Part shown: piece after piece, positions 1-8,788 of the stretch
Position numbering within the stretch: the first letter of the stretch is position 1
How the letters are laid out: every line of letters begins with the position of its first letter
DNA from: Phenylobacterium sp.
Lineage (GTDB): Bacteria > Pseudomonadota > Alphaproteobacteria > Caulobacterales > Caulobacteraceae
DNA length: 64,000 nucleotides
Assembly: GCF_030651755.1 (NCBI RefSeq)
Contig: NZ_JAUSBZ010000100.1
Location: 1 to 64,000 of the forward strand
Direction: 5' to 3'
The notes under the pieces: generated by a model
What the model was told of the DNA's origin: nothing
Seen by the model: the letters and a program-made list of their open reading frames with translations, nothing else
Database searches by the model: none
Made by a program: the position numbers and the translations under genes

Positions 1-134
1 CCGCGGGTGTCGCCCATGAAGAGGGCCTCGGTCTCGGGATAGCGGGCGAACAGCCGCGCATAGACCAGAGGCGTCGGGTCATCGCTGCGCTCAGCGATCA
101 GGTCTAGACTGTCGAGAATGGCCTGGGCGTTCAT
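1..134 (-). CDS. N-terminus of a truncated hypothetical protein (MNAQAILDSLDLIAERSDDPTPLVYARLFARYPETEALFMGDTR...), possibly globin-like; runs off window start
   Basis: Reverse-strand ATG at 134, open frame to window edge; short sequence only. Confidence 0.5.
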   Translation of the reverse strand, partial: MNAQAILDSLDLIAERSDDPTPLVYARLFARYPETEALFMGDTR

Positions 135-144
135 GACCACCAGC

Positions 145-1413
145 CTAGCCCTGCGATCCCGCGACGCCCAGGACCTTTCGGATCGCCCCGGTCAGCTGCG
201 CCAGCTCGGCGTCGGTGGTGACGAAGGGCGGGGTCAGATAGACCACCTTGCCCATGGGCCGGATCCAGCAGCCCAGCGCGGCGAACTGCTGGCAGAGATC
301 GCCTGCGTCCACCACAGCGTTGAACTCCACCACCCCGATGGCGCCCAGGGCGCGGACATCGACGACCCCCTTGGCCTGGCGGCAGGGCTCAAGCCCGTCG
401 CGCAAGGCGACTTCGATCCGCGCCACATCGGCCTTCCAGCCGCCGGCCTCGAAGATGTCCAGCGAAGCGCCGGCCGCCGCGCAGGCCAGCGGATTGGCCA
501 TATAGGTCGGCCCGTGCATCAGGGCCGCGCCCGCATCGTCAGACCAGAAGGCGTCGAAAATTCGCCGGCTGGCCACGGCGGCCGACAGGGGCAGGGTGCC
601 ACCGGTCAGCGCCTTGGAGAGCGTGACGATGTCGGGCGTCACGCCTGCGCCCTGACAGACAAACAGGTCGCCGGTGCGGCCAAAGCCGGTGAATATCTCA
701 TCGAAAATCAGCAGCACGTCATGCCGGTCGGCCAGGGCCCGCAGGCGGCGCAACACCTCGTCATCATGGATCAGCATGCCGCCGGCGCCCTGAATGCGGG
801 GCTCGACGATCAGGGCGGCGATCTCGTGGCCCTTCTGCGCCAGCAGGGCGTCCAGCGCGGCTTCGCTGTCGGCGTCCCGGGGCAGGGCGATCACGTGCTG
901 ACTCGGCATGACGCCGGAAAACAGGCTGTGCATGCCTTCTTCCGGGTCGCAGATGGTCATGGTGGCCAGGGTGTCGCCGTGATAGCCGCCGAGGAAGCTG
1001 ACGAACTTCGAGCGACCTGAGACGCCGCGGTTGATCCAGAACTGGATGGCCATCTTCATGGCGATCTCCACCGAGACCGAGCCGCTTTCGGCGAAGAAGA
1101 CGTGATCGAGGTCGCCGGGCAGCAGCGCCGCCAGGCGCCTCGCCAGGTCATAGGCCGGCGCATGGGCCAGGCCCCCGAACATCACATGCGGCGCCCGGGC
1201 CAGCTGGTCCGAAACGGCCTTGGCGATATGGGGGTGGTTGTAGCCATGGCAGGCGGTCCACCAGCTGGCGATGCCGTCCACCAGCTCGCGGCCGTCCTCG
1301 AGGATGATGCGCGCGCCCTGCGTCCGCGCGACCGCCAGGGGCGCAGGCGCAGTCTTCATCTGGCAGTAGGGCCGCCACACATGGGGGGCGCCCCGGTCGA
1401 GCCAGTCGGTCAT
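145..1413 (-). CDS. bioA: Adenosylmethionine-8-amino-7-oxononanoate aminotransferase
   Basis: MTDWLDRGAPHVWRPYCQMKTAP...GIASWWTACHGYNHP; class III aminotransferase; divergent from bioF. Confidence 0.95.
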   Translation of the reverse strand: MTDWLDRGAPHVWRPYCQMKTAPAPLAVARTQGARIILEDGRELVDGIASWWTACHGYNHPHIAKAVSDQLARAPHVMFGGLAHAPAYDLARRLAALLPGDLDHVFFAESGSVSVEIAMKMAIQFWINRGVSGRSKFVSFLGGYHGDTLATMTICDPEEGMHSLFSGVMPSQHVIALPRDADSEAALDALLAQKGHEIAALIVEPRIQGAGGMLIHDDEVLRRLRALADRHDVLLIFDEIFTGFGRTGDLFVCQGAGVTPDIVTLSKALTGGTLPLSAAVASRRIFDAFWSDDAGAALMHGPTYMANPLACAAAGASLDIFEAGGWKADVARIEVALRDGLEPCRQAKGVVDVRALGAIGVVEFNAVVDAGDLCQQFAALGCWIRPMGKVVYLTPPFVTTDAELAQLTGAIRKVLGVAGSQG

Positions 1414-1477
1414 GGAGGCCTCCTTCGCCAAGCAAGGGCGCTTTAACGCGGGCGCGGCCTCGTGCATACCGCGCCCC

Positions 1478-2632
1478 GTGACCGACAGCCTCTCCGCCTT
1501 CGCCGCCGCCAAGCTCGCCGATCTGGACGCCGCCCACCTGCGCCGCCGGCTGACGGCGACCCATCGCCTGGACGGCCTCTGGGTGGAGCGGGACGGGCGG
1601 CCGCTGCTGTCTTTTTCCTGCAACGACTATCTGAACCTGTCGCACCATCCGGCCGTGATCGAGGCTGCGGCTGCGGCGGCCCGCGCCTACGGGGCCGGGG
1701 CCGGGGCCTCGCGGCTGGTGACCGGCGACCATCCATTGCTGGGCGAGCTTGAGACGCGGCTGGCGGCTTTCAAGGGGACGGAGGCGGCTTGCGTCTTCGG
1801 CTCGGGCTATCTGGCCAATGCAGGCCTGATCCCGACGGTGGTCGGTCCTGGCGATGGGGTATTCGTGGACGAACTGGCCCATGCCTGCATCTGGGCGGGC
1901 GCGCAGCTGTCAGGGGCGAGGATCATTTCTTTCGCCCACAACGACGTGGCGGACCTCGCGGCGAAACTCGAGGCCGAGCGCGTCGGCCTGCGTCACGCCC
2001 TGATCGCCACCGACGGGGTCTTCTCCATGGACGGGGATCTCGCGCCGCTGGACGTCATCAGCGATCTGGCGCAGGCCCATGAAGCCTGGTTGCTGGTGGA
2101 CGACGCCCATGGCCTGGGGGTTGTCGGGCAGGGGCGCGGAACCGCCGCCCTCTATCCGAGCGCCCGGATCGACCTGGCCATGGGGACCTTTTCCAAGGCG
2201 GTGGGCGGTTATGGCGCCTATGTCTGCGCCAGCGGTCCGGTCGTCGATCTGCTGCGCACCCGGGCGCGGACCTTCGTCTATTCCACGGGCCTGCCGCCGG
2301 CCAGCGCCGGGGCGGCGCTCGCGGCCCTGGACATCATCGCGGGCGACGCAGAGCTCACCGCCCGCCCCCTGGCCAAGGCGCGGAGGTTCACCAGGGCGCT
2401 CGGCCTGCCGGACGCCCAGAGCCCCATCGTGCCGGTGGTGCTGGGGGAGGCGAGCCGCACGCTCGGCGCCATGCAGGCCCTGGAGGCGCAGGGCTTCCTG
2501 GCCGTGGCCATCCGCCCGCCCACCGTGCCGGCTGGCGGCGCCCGCCTGCGGCTGGCCTTCACGGCGGGCCACGATGACGCCGACATCGACCGCCTCGCCC
2601 AGGCCGTGGGCGCCTTGATGGAGACCGCCTGA
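1478..2632 (+). CDS. bioF: 8-amino-7-oxononanoate synthase (GTG start proposed)
   Basis: SFSCNDYLNLSHHPAVIEAA, DDAHGLGVVGQGRGT; PLP alpha-oxoamine synthase family. Confidence 0.93.
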   Translation: MTDSLSAFAAAKLADLDAAHLRRRLTATHRLDGLWVERDGRPLLSFSCNDYLNLSHHPAVIEAAAAAARAYGAGAGASRLVTGDHPLLGELETRLAAFKGTEAACVFGSGYLANAGLIPTVVGPGDGVFVDELAHACIWAGAQLSGARIISFAHNDVADLAAKLEAERVGLRHALIATDGVFSMDGDLAPLDVISDLAQAHEAWLLVDDAHGLGVVGQGRGTAALYPSARIDLAMGTFSKAVGGYGAYVCASGPVVDLLRTRARTFVYSTGLPPASAGAALAALDIIAGDAELTARPLAKARRFTRALGLPDAQSPIVPVVLGEASRTLGAMQALEAQGFLAVAIRPPTVPAGGARLRLAFTAGHDDADIDRLAQAVGALMETA

Positions 2633-3291
2633 TGCGCGCCCTATTCGTCGCCGGCGCCCACACCGATGTGGGCAAGACCTACGCCGCCTGCGCCCTGATC
2701 GCGGCGGCGTTGGCGCGGGGCCTGTCGGTCGAGGCCTTCAAGCCGGCGGTCAGCGGCATTGATCCGGCCGACTGGGGCGACAGCGATCCCGGGCGGCTGC
2801 TGGCGGCCCTGGGCCGCCCCCTGACAGAGGCTGCCCTTGAGGCCATGTCGCCGCTGCGGTTTGCGGCCGCCCTGTCGCCGCCCATGGCCGCCCGGCGGGA
2901 GGGCCGTGATCTGCGCCTGCAGACCCTGGTCAGTCTCTGCCAGACGGCGCTGGCGGCCAGCTCCCCCGACCTGATGCTGATTGAAGGGGCCGGCGGGGTG
3001 ATGTCGCCCCTCAGCGAGGACGCCACCAATCTCGATCTGATGGCGGCCCTTGGTCTGCCCATCATCCTGGTGGGCGGCTCCTATCTCGGCGCCATCAGCC
3101 ACACCCTGACGGCGGCCAAGGTGATCCAGGGCGAGGGCCTCACCCTGGCGGCGGTTGTCATCAGCCAGGACGCGGCGCCGGACGCGCCGGACTTCGCTGA
3201 AACGATCAGCGATGTGGCGCGCTTCCTGCCAGGCGTTCGTGTGATTCCAGCCCCGCGGGGCGGGCAGGACTGGGCCGGAGCGCTTATCTGA
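2632..3291 (+). CDS. bioD: Dethiobiotin synthetase
   Basis: MRALFVAGAHTDVGKTYAACALIAAAL; start overlaps bioF stop. Confidence 0.93.
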   Translation: MRALFVAGAHTDVGKTYAACALIAAALARGLSVEAFKPAVSGIDPADWGDSDPGRLLAALGRPLTEAALEAMSPLRFAAALSPPMAARREGRDLRLQTLVSLCQTALAASSPDLMLIEGAGGVMSPLSEDATNLDLMAALGLPIILVGGSYLGAISHTLTAAKVIQGEGLTLAAVVISQDAAPDAPDFAETISDVARFLPGVRVIPAPRGGQDWAGALI

Positions 3292-3319
3292 TCCGCAGCC
3301 GCCAAGGGAGCCGCCGACC

Positions 3320-4741
3320 ATGCCGATCTCGCCCGCCTATCAGCCCGATCCGCAGTTCCTGACCCTGGGGCCGGACTTCGCCGATCCCGTCGCGGCCGCC
3401 GACTTTCCCCAGACGATCCTGCGCTATCGCAATGACCGGGCCGCGGCCACGGTAGGGCTGGACAGCTTCAGCGAGGCGGAATGGCTCGCCCATTTCGGCC
3501 GGTTTGCGCCGCTGCCGGACAATCTGAAACAGCCCCTGGCCATGCGCTATCACGGCCACCAGTTCCGCACCTACAATCCCGAGCTCGGCGATGGCCGCGG
3601 CTTCCTGTTCGCCCAGCTGCGGGAGGCCGGGACCGGCCGCCTGCTGGATCTTGGCACCAAGGGGTCGGGCCAGACCCCCTGGTCGCGGTCGGGCGATGGC
3701 CGACTGACCCTGAAGGGCGGCGTGCGCGAGGTGCTGGCCACCGCCATGCTGGAGGCCCTGGGCGTGCCCACCTCGCGCTCCTTCTCGCTTGTCGAGACCG
3801 GCGAGGCGCTGGAGCGCAATGATGAGCCGAGCCCCACCCGCGGCGCGGTGCTGACGCGGCTGTCCCACAGCCACATCCGCTTTGGGACCTTCCAGCGCCA
3901 CGCCTTCGAGGAGGCGCCCGAGCGCATCGGCGCCCTGATCGACCACGTCATCGCCTGCTACTATCCCGAGCTTGAAAGCGCGGAGGATCGCCCGGCCGCC
4001 CTGCTGGAGGCGGTGACCGGTCGGGCCGCGCGGCTGGCGGCGACCTGGATGGCGGCGGGCTTCGTCCATGGGGTGCTCAACACCGACAATATGAACATCA
4101 CCGGCGAGAGCTTCGACTACGGCCCCTACCGGTTCCTGCCGCGCAATGATCCCAATTTCGTCGCCGCCTATTTCGACCACAGCGGGCTCTACAGCTTTGG
4201 CCGTCAGGCCGAGGCGGTGTTCTGGAACCTGCGGCAATTGGGGGGTTGTCTTAGTCTGGTGAGCGAATCGGAGCCCCTGGTCGAGGCGCTCAACGGGTTC
4301 GCCGGCCGCTACAGGACCGAGCTCGCCGCGGCCATGGTGCGCAGGCTGGGCGTTCGCAGCCGGGGCGCCGAGGCCGATTCCAGCCTCGCCCAGGCGGCCT
4401 TTCAGGCGCTGGCGGCCGGGGGCGAGCCCCTGCGCTGGGAGCCCTTCTTCTTCGACTGGTTTGGCGGTGATGAGGCCCGCGCCCTGGCCGGCGTCCGCGG
4501 CGACATCTATCGCCAGGAAGGCTTTGCGGACTTCCGCGCCCAGCTGGCGACCTTTGAGCCGGTCAAGCCAGATGCGCTCAATCACGCCTATTTCGCAGCA
4601 TCCGAGCCCCAGGAGCTGATCTATGAGGAGATCGAGGCGATCTGGGCGCGTATCGATCAGGCCGATGACTGGAGCGCCTTCGACGCCAAGCTCGCCGCCC
4701 TTGAAACCGCCCGCCAGGCCTATGGCCTGAGCAGCGACTAG
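3320..4741 (+). CDS. selO: SelO/YdiU family pseudokinase (protein adenylyltransferase)
   Basis: MRYHGHQFRTYNPELGDGRGFLFAQL, DLGTKGSGQTPWSRSGDGRLTLKGGVREVL, VHGVLNTDNMNITGE. Confidence 0.93.
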   Translation: MPISPAYQPDPQFLTLGPDFADPVAAADFPQTILRYRNDRAAATVGLDSFSEAEWLAHFGRFAPLPDNLKQPLAMRYHGHQFRTYNPELGDGRGFLFAQLREAGTGRLLDLGTKGSGQTPWSRSGDGRLTLKGGVREVLATAMLEALGVPTSRSFSLVETGEALERNDEPSPTRGAVLTRLSHSHIRFGTFQRHAFEEAPERIGALIDHVIACYYPELESAEDRPAALLEAVTGRAARLAATWMAAGFVHGVLNTDNMNITGESFDYGPYRFLPRNDPNFVAAYFDHSGLYSFGRQAEAVFWNLRQLGGCLSLVSESEPLVEALNGFAGRYRTELAAAMVRRLGVRSRGAEADSSLAQAAFQALAAGGEPLRWEPFFFDWFGGDEARALAGVRGDIYRQEGFADFRAQLATFEPVKPDALNHAYFAASEPQELIYEEIEAIWARIDQADDWSAFDAKLAALETARQAYGLSSD

Positions 4742-5652
4742 AGGGGTTTGGGCGCGCTGGCCGCCGGAACCCGCGGCGGCCTGGCGCTCCACTGGGCCAG
4801 CGCCACCCCGGCCAGGGTGACGGCGCCGCCCAAGGCCTGAACTGGACCGAGCGCCTCCGCAAACAGCAGCCAGCCGGCGGCGGCGGCCACCACGGGCTGG
4901 ATCAGCACCACGACTGAGGCGGTGGCTGGCGGCAGGCGACCCAGGGCCCAGGCGATGGCGCCCTGACCGGCCACATGCAGCACGCCGAGGCCCGCGCAGG
5001 CCGCCCAGCCCCCCAGGCTGGCGGGGATCACGCTCTCCCCCAGCAAGAGGGCGGCGATCAGCAGCAGGGGGGCGCCGGTCAGGCTCGACCAGAACATGAT
5101 CTTCAGAGCCGCCTCGGTGCGCCGGGCGGCGCTGACGGCGAGGAAGTAGAAGGCGTACCACAGGGCTGTCAGGGCGGCGGCCGCATTGCCGAGGCCTGGG
5201 GCTGGCCCCACCGCGCCGTTGCGGGCCGCAGCCATGGTGAAGGCGCCGGCGAGCGCCAGGGTCACCGCCAGCAGGAAGAGTTTGCGGGGCGTCTGACGCA
5301 GGAAGATCCAGGCGAAGGCCGTCACCACCACCGGGGTCAGATTGGTCAGCACCGTGGCGTTGGCCACCGAGGTGAGCGCGATGCCGTAGTGCCAGAAGCC
5401 GAGGTCCAGGGCGAACATCACCCCGGCGATCATGGCCAGGCGCGAGGGCCCGCGTCCGAGCCCTGCGCCCGCCCGCCGGGGCATCAGGGCCAGCAGCGGC
5501 AGGGCGAAGGCCAGGCGCCAGAAGCCGGCGGCGGCCGAGCCGGTGTCGGACAGGCGGACCAGGATCGGCACGAAGCCGATGACCACCGCGCCGAAGATCA
5601 GCACCGCCAGGGCGCGGCCATCGCCGGTCTGGGACGCTTGCGGCGAGGTCAC
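4738..5652 (-). CDS. DMT superfamily (EamA) transporter
   Basis: Multi-TM protein with two EamA-like halves. Confidence 0.85.
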   Translation of the reverse strand: MTSPQASQTGDGRALAVLIFGAVVIGFVPILVRLSDTGSAAAGFWRLAFALPLLALMPRRAGAGLGRGPSRLAMIAGVMFALDLGFWHYGIALTSVANATVLTNLTPVVVTAFAWIFLRQTPRKLFLLAVTLALAGAFTMAAARNGAVGPAPGLGNAAAALTALWYAFYFLAVSAARRTEAALKIMFWSSLTGAPLLLIAALLLGESVIPASLGGWAACAGLGVLHVAGQGAIAWALGRLPPATASVVVLIQPVVAAAAGWLLFAEALGPVQALGGAVTLAGVALAQWSARPPRVPAASAPKPL

Positions 5653-6500
5653 AGGCCAATCTCCTGGCGCAGACGCTCAGGCGTGAGGCCCGCGCCGCGA
5701 AGGGCCTGCAAGGTCTCGGCCCGGTCACGCTTGGCGTAACGTTTCCCGTCGGGCCCCGCCAGCAGTCGGTGGTGGCGATAGACCGGCGCGGGCAGGGCGA
5801 GCAGGGCCTGCAACAGACGCTGCACATGGGCGGCCTCAAAGAGGTCGCAGCCGCGGATGACATGGGTCACCCCCTGCAGGGCGTCGTCCACCACCACAGC
5901 CAGGTGATAGGCCACCCCCACATCCTTCCGGGCCAGGACCACATCGCCGCCAAGCTCCGGGCGCGCGCAGATCAGGCCGGTTTCGCCGTCTGGCCCTGCG
6001 CCCTCTTCCTGGAAGGTGAGTTGGTCGAACCCGCCGAGCCGCGCCGCTGCGGCCTCCAGGGACAGGCGCCAGGCGAAAGGCTCGCCCCGGTCCAGGCGCT
6101 GGGCTTCCTCGATGGCGGGAAGCGGCGCGCTGCGGAAGGTGTCCATGGCGCCGTGCGGGGCGCTGGCCATAGCCTGGGCCACCTCCTTGCGGGTGCGGAA
6201 GCAGCGATAGACGAGGCCTTCGCCCTGCAGGCGCGCGAGCGCGGCCTCGTAGTCGGCCAGGTGCAGGGATTGGCGGCGGACGGGCTCTGGCCATGAAAGG
6301 CCGAGCCAGGCCAGGTCCTCGAAGATGGCCGCCTCGAACTCCGGTCGCGCACGGGTGGCGTCGATGTCCTCGATCCGCAAGATGAAGGTCCCGCCGGCCG
6401 CCTGCGCCGCCTGATAGGCCAGCAGGGCCGAATAGGCGTGCCCCCGGTGCAGCAGCCCGGTGGGGGAGGGGGCGAAACGGGTGACGAAAGAGGCGTTCAC
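5649..6500 (-). CDS. gluQRS: Glutamyl-Q tRNA(Asp) synthetase (GTG start proposed)
   Basis: FVTRFAPSPTGLLHRGHAYSALLAY; GluRS-like, short, no anticodon-binding domain. Confidence 0.9.
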   Translation of the reverse strand: MNASFVTRFAPSPTGLLHRGHAYSALLAYQAAQAAGGTFILRIEDIDATRARPEFEAAIFEDLAWLGLSWPEPVRRQSLHLADYEAALARLQGEGLVYRCFRTRKEVAQAMASAPHGAMDTFRSAPLPAIEEAQRLDRGEPFAWRLSLEAAAARLGGFDQLTFQEEGAGPDGETGLICARPELGGDVVLARKDVGVAYHLAVVVDDALQGVTHVIRGCDLFEAAHVQRLLQALLALPAPVYRHHRLLAGPDGKRYAKRDRAETLQALRGAGLTPERLRQEIGL

Positions 6501-6510
6501 GCCATGGGCT

Positions 6511-6626
6511 CTAGAGCGCGTTCCGATAAGTGGGAACCGGTTATCGGGACGAAACGCGCTCAAGTCTCTGAGTGTAGAGCCTGATTCAACGATCAGACGA
6601 TTCCGTCTGATCGCATCAGGCTCTAG
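6511..6626. repeat. Two-module intergenic palindromic repeat, full copy 1
   Basis: Module A agcgcgtt-ccgataa...ttatcgg...aacgcgct; module B gagcctgat...cgatcagacg-attc-cgtctgatcg-c-atcaggctc; near-identical to 59367-59482. Confidence 0.9.
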
Positions 6627-6628
6627 CC

Positions 6629-7252
6629 CTACAGGCCCTTGGCGAACACCCCCACATGGGCGAGCACGCCGCGCAGGAAGGCCTCCTCGCCGCCGAGGGC
6701 TTCCTTCAGGGGCTCGAACTGCTTGAAGCTGGTCATCTCGGCCAGGCCGTGGGCGGCGCACCAGCAGGCGATGGTGGCGAGTTCCAGCCCGATCTCGTCT
6801 GAGGGATCTGCGCCGGCGGAGATCAGCACCTCGCGCACCCGGCGATAGGCGCTCTCCTCGTTCTCATGGACGTGGGCGGGCATGTCGGCCTTGTCCCGGG
6901 AGCAGTCGTACATCACCCGGTAGAGGTCGGGATGCTGGCTGGCGAAGCGCACATAGGCCACCCCAAGCTCCCGAACCCGTTCAGGCGGCGAGGTCTTGGC
7001 GTCGCGGGCCGCCTGGAAGGCGACATCCAGCTTCTCCCAACCCTCGTGGGCCACCGCGTCGAGCAGTTCGCTCTTGTCCTTGAAGTGGTGATAGGGGGCG
7101 GCCGGACTGACCCCGGCTTCCCGGGCCACGGCCCGCAGGGAGAGGGCGCCGGCGCCCTCTTTCTCCAACAGGCGGCAGGCCGCCTCGACCAGGGCGCGCC
7201 GCAGATCGCCATGGTGATAGGGCCGAGCCTCGGGGGAATCAGATTCTCTCAT
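6629..7252 (-). CDS. TetR/AcrR family transcriptional regulator
   Basis: N-terminal HTH LVEAACRLLEKEGAGALSLRAVAREAGVSPAAPYHHFKDKSELL. Confidence 0.92.
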   Translation of the reverse strand: MRESDSPEARPYHHGDLRRALVEAACRLLEKEGAGALSLRAVAREAGVSPAAPYHHFKDKSELLDAVAHEGWEKLDVAFQAARDAKTSPPERVRELGVAYVRFASQHPDLYRVMYDCSRDKADMPAHVHENEESAYRRVREVLISAGADPSDEIGLELATIACWCAAHGLAEMTSFKQFEPLKEALGGEEAFLRGVLAHVGVFAKGL

Positions 7253-7384
7253 TACCCCGAGTGTAATTCTCTATCTGATCGCCGTAAAGATCATCTTGAC
7301 GCCGCTTAGATGTGCGCTATCTTAGCGTTGTTCAAATAAGAAACCCGCCCCCTCCCCGGGGCGCAAACTCAAAAGGTGTGTGTC

Positions 7385-7498
7385 ATGTCTCTCGCTTCCC
7401 TGTCGGCCGCCGAACGCGTTTTCGACCGCCTCACCCCGGCCCTGTTCGTGGCGCTCAGCCTCGCCCTGGCGGGCGCGCTTCTGGGCGCCTTCGCCTGA
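7385..7498 (+). CDS. 37-aa putative membrane miniprotein MSLASLSAAERVFDRLTPALFVALSLALAGALLGAFA
   Basis: ATG-to-TGA frame with a single hydrophobic helix, divergent from tetR, followed by a strong terminator; below ORF-track cutoff. Confidence 0.6.
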   Translation: MSLASLSAAERVFDRLTPALFVALSLALAGALLGAFA

Positions 7499-7529
7499 GG
7501 GCGAACCGTTTCTCTCAGTCTGTCGCCAT

Positions 7530-7559
7530 GAGGGGACCCATCGGGTCCCCTCTTTTTTG
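7530..7559 (+). terminator. Rho-independent terminator
   Basis: gaggggaccc-atc-gggtcccctc-tttttt. Confidence 0.88.
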
Positions 7560-7724
7560 TGTGCGCCAAGGTGCGCAGGTCGCCATGGAGCCGTCACAGA
7601 ATCGCGATTATGGTGATGAGGCGCCTGGGTCTCCCAGGGGCGACACGAGAGGGAGGATCTGCGTCTTCAGTCTCAGTGCATTGGACATAGGGCGCGCCGC
7701 GCCCCTGATTTTGGCGTTCCGGCG

Positions 7725-8285
7725 ATGCAGGTGATCCAGCATCCCCCGTCGGGCTGGCCAGCCCTTGTGCTCAACGCCGACTATCGGCCGCTCAGCTACT
7801 ATCCCCTGTCGGTCTGGCCCTGGCAGGAGGTGATCAAGGCGGTGTTCCTGGATCGGGTCGACGTGGTCTCCACCTATGACCACATGATCCGCTCGCCCTC
7901 CTTCTCCATGCGTCTGCCCAGCGTCGTGGCGCTAAAGAGCTATGTGACGCAGGACCGCCCGCCGGCCTTCACCCGCTTCAACCTGTTCCTCCGCGACGGC
8001 TTCGCCTGCCAGTACTGCCGCTCGGGCGAGGATCTGACCTTCGACCATGTGGTGCCGAGGTCGAGGGGCGGCCGCACCAGCTGGGAAAACATCGTCACCG
8101 CCTGCGCGCCCTGTAACCTGGCCAAGGGCGGCCGCACCCCCCTGGAGGCCGGCATGCGACCCCTGATGATTCCCCGGCGACCGCAGGCCCATGAGTTGCA
8201 GGAGCGGGGCCGGCGCTTCCCCCCCAACTATCTCCACCAGAGCTGGCTCGACTACCTCTATTGGGACATCGAGCTGGAGGCGTGA
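7725..8285 (+). CDS. HNH endonuclease family protein
   Basis: FACQYCRSGEDLTFDHVVPRSRGGRTSWENIVTACAPCNLAKGGRTP. Confidence 0.92.
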   Translation: MQVIQHPPSGWPALVLNADYRPLSYYPLSVWPWQEVIKAVFLDRVDVVSTYDHMIRSPSFSMRLPSVVALKSYVTQDRPPAFTRFNLFLRDGFACQYCRSGEDLTFDHVVPRSRGGRTSWENIVTACAPCNLAKGGRTPLEAGMRPLMIPRRPQAHELQERGRRFPPNYLHQSWLDYLYWDIELEA

Positions 8286-8293
8286 GGATCGCC

Positions 8294-8677
8294 CTAACTG
8301 TCAGGCAGGGCGGCGCGGATCGCGGCAACCAGGGCCGCCCGGTCGAAGGGCTTTTCGAGGGCGCCCTGGGCGCCGAGGGCGCGGGCGGTTTCCAGGATGG
8401 TTTCCGGGTTGATGCTGCGCCATCCCCCGGACATGGCGATGATGGGAAGCTGGGGCCACTGTTCGCGGATGGCGCGAATGGTCTCCATCCCATCCTGGTC
8501 GGGCATGAAAATGTCAATGATCACCAGTGAGATCGGTAGATTTCTCAGGAACTCGACAACGCGTGGGGCCGACTCACAAAGAACAGACTCAAAACCTTCC
8601 AGGTCCAGAATGGCGGCGATCGCCTGTAACAATGATACATCATCATCGACCAGTAGTATCTGAGGTCGAGTCGTCAT
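8294..8677 (-). CDS. Stand-alone response regulator receiver domain
   Basis: ILLVDDDVSLLQAI...LVIIDIFMPDQDGMETI...IIAMSGG. Confidence 0.9.
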   Translation of the reverse strand: MTTRPQILLVDDDVSLLQAIAAILDLEGFESVLCESAPRVVEFLRNLPISLVIIDIFMPDQDGMETIRAIREQWPQLPIIAMSGGWRSINPETILETARALGAQGALEKPFDRAALVAAIRAALPDS

Positions 8678-8788
8678 GAACGCGGGCTCCTAGAATCGGC
8701 CCGTTTCTAGAAGCATTCGGTTCGGAGCGCATTTGCGCTCGCCCAGAAAGCGAAGTCTGCACGCCCAGGGATGGGGCCGTGTCAGCGC

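Noticed and set aside
3284-5863. 859-aa minus-strand ORF
   Set aside because: Spans antisense of selO and a wrong frame over the EamA gene; R/G/A-rich shadow translation.
8690-8710. CTAGAA-N9-TTCTAG dyad upstream of the receiver-domain gene
   Set aside because: Only 6-bp arms with a wide spacer; could be chance, and no linked regulator or second site.
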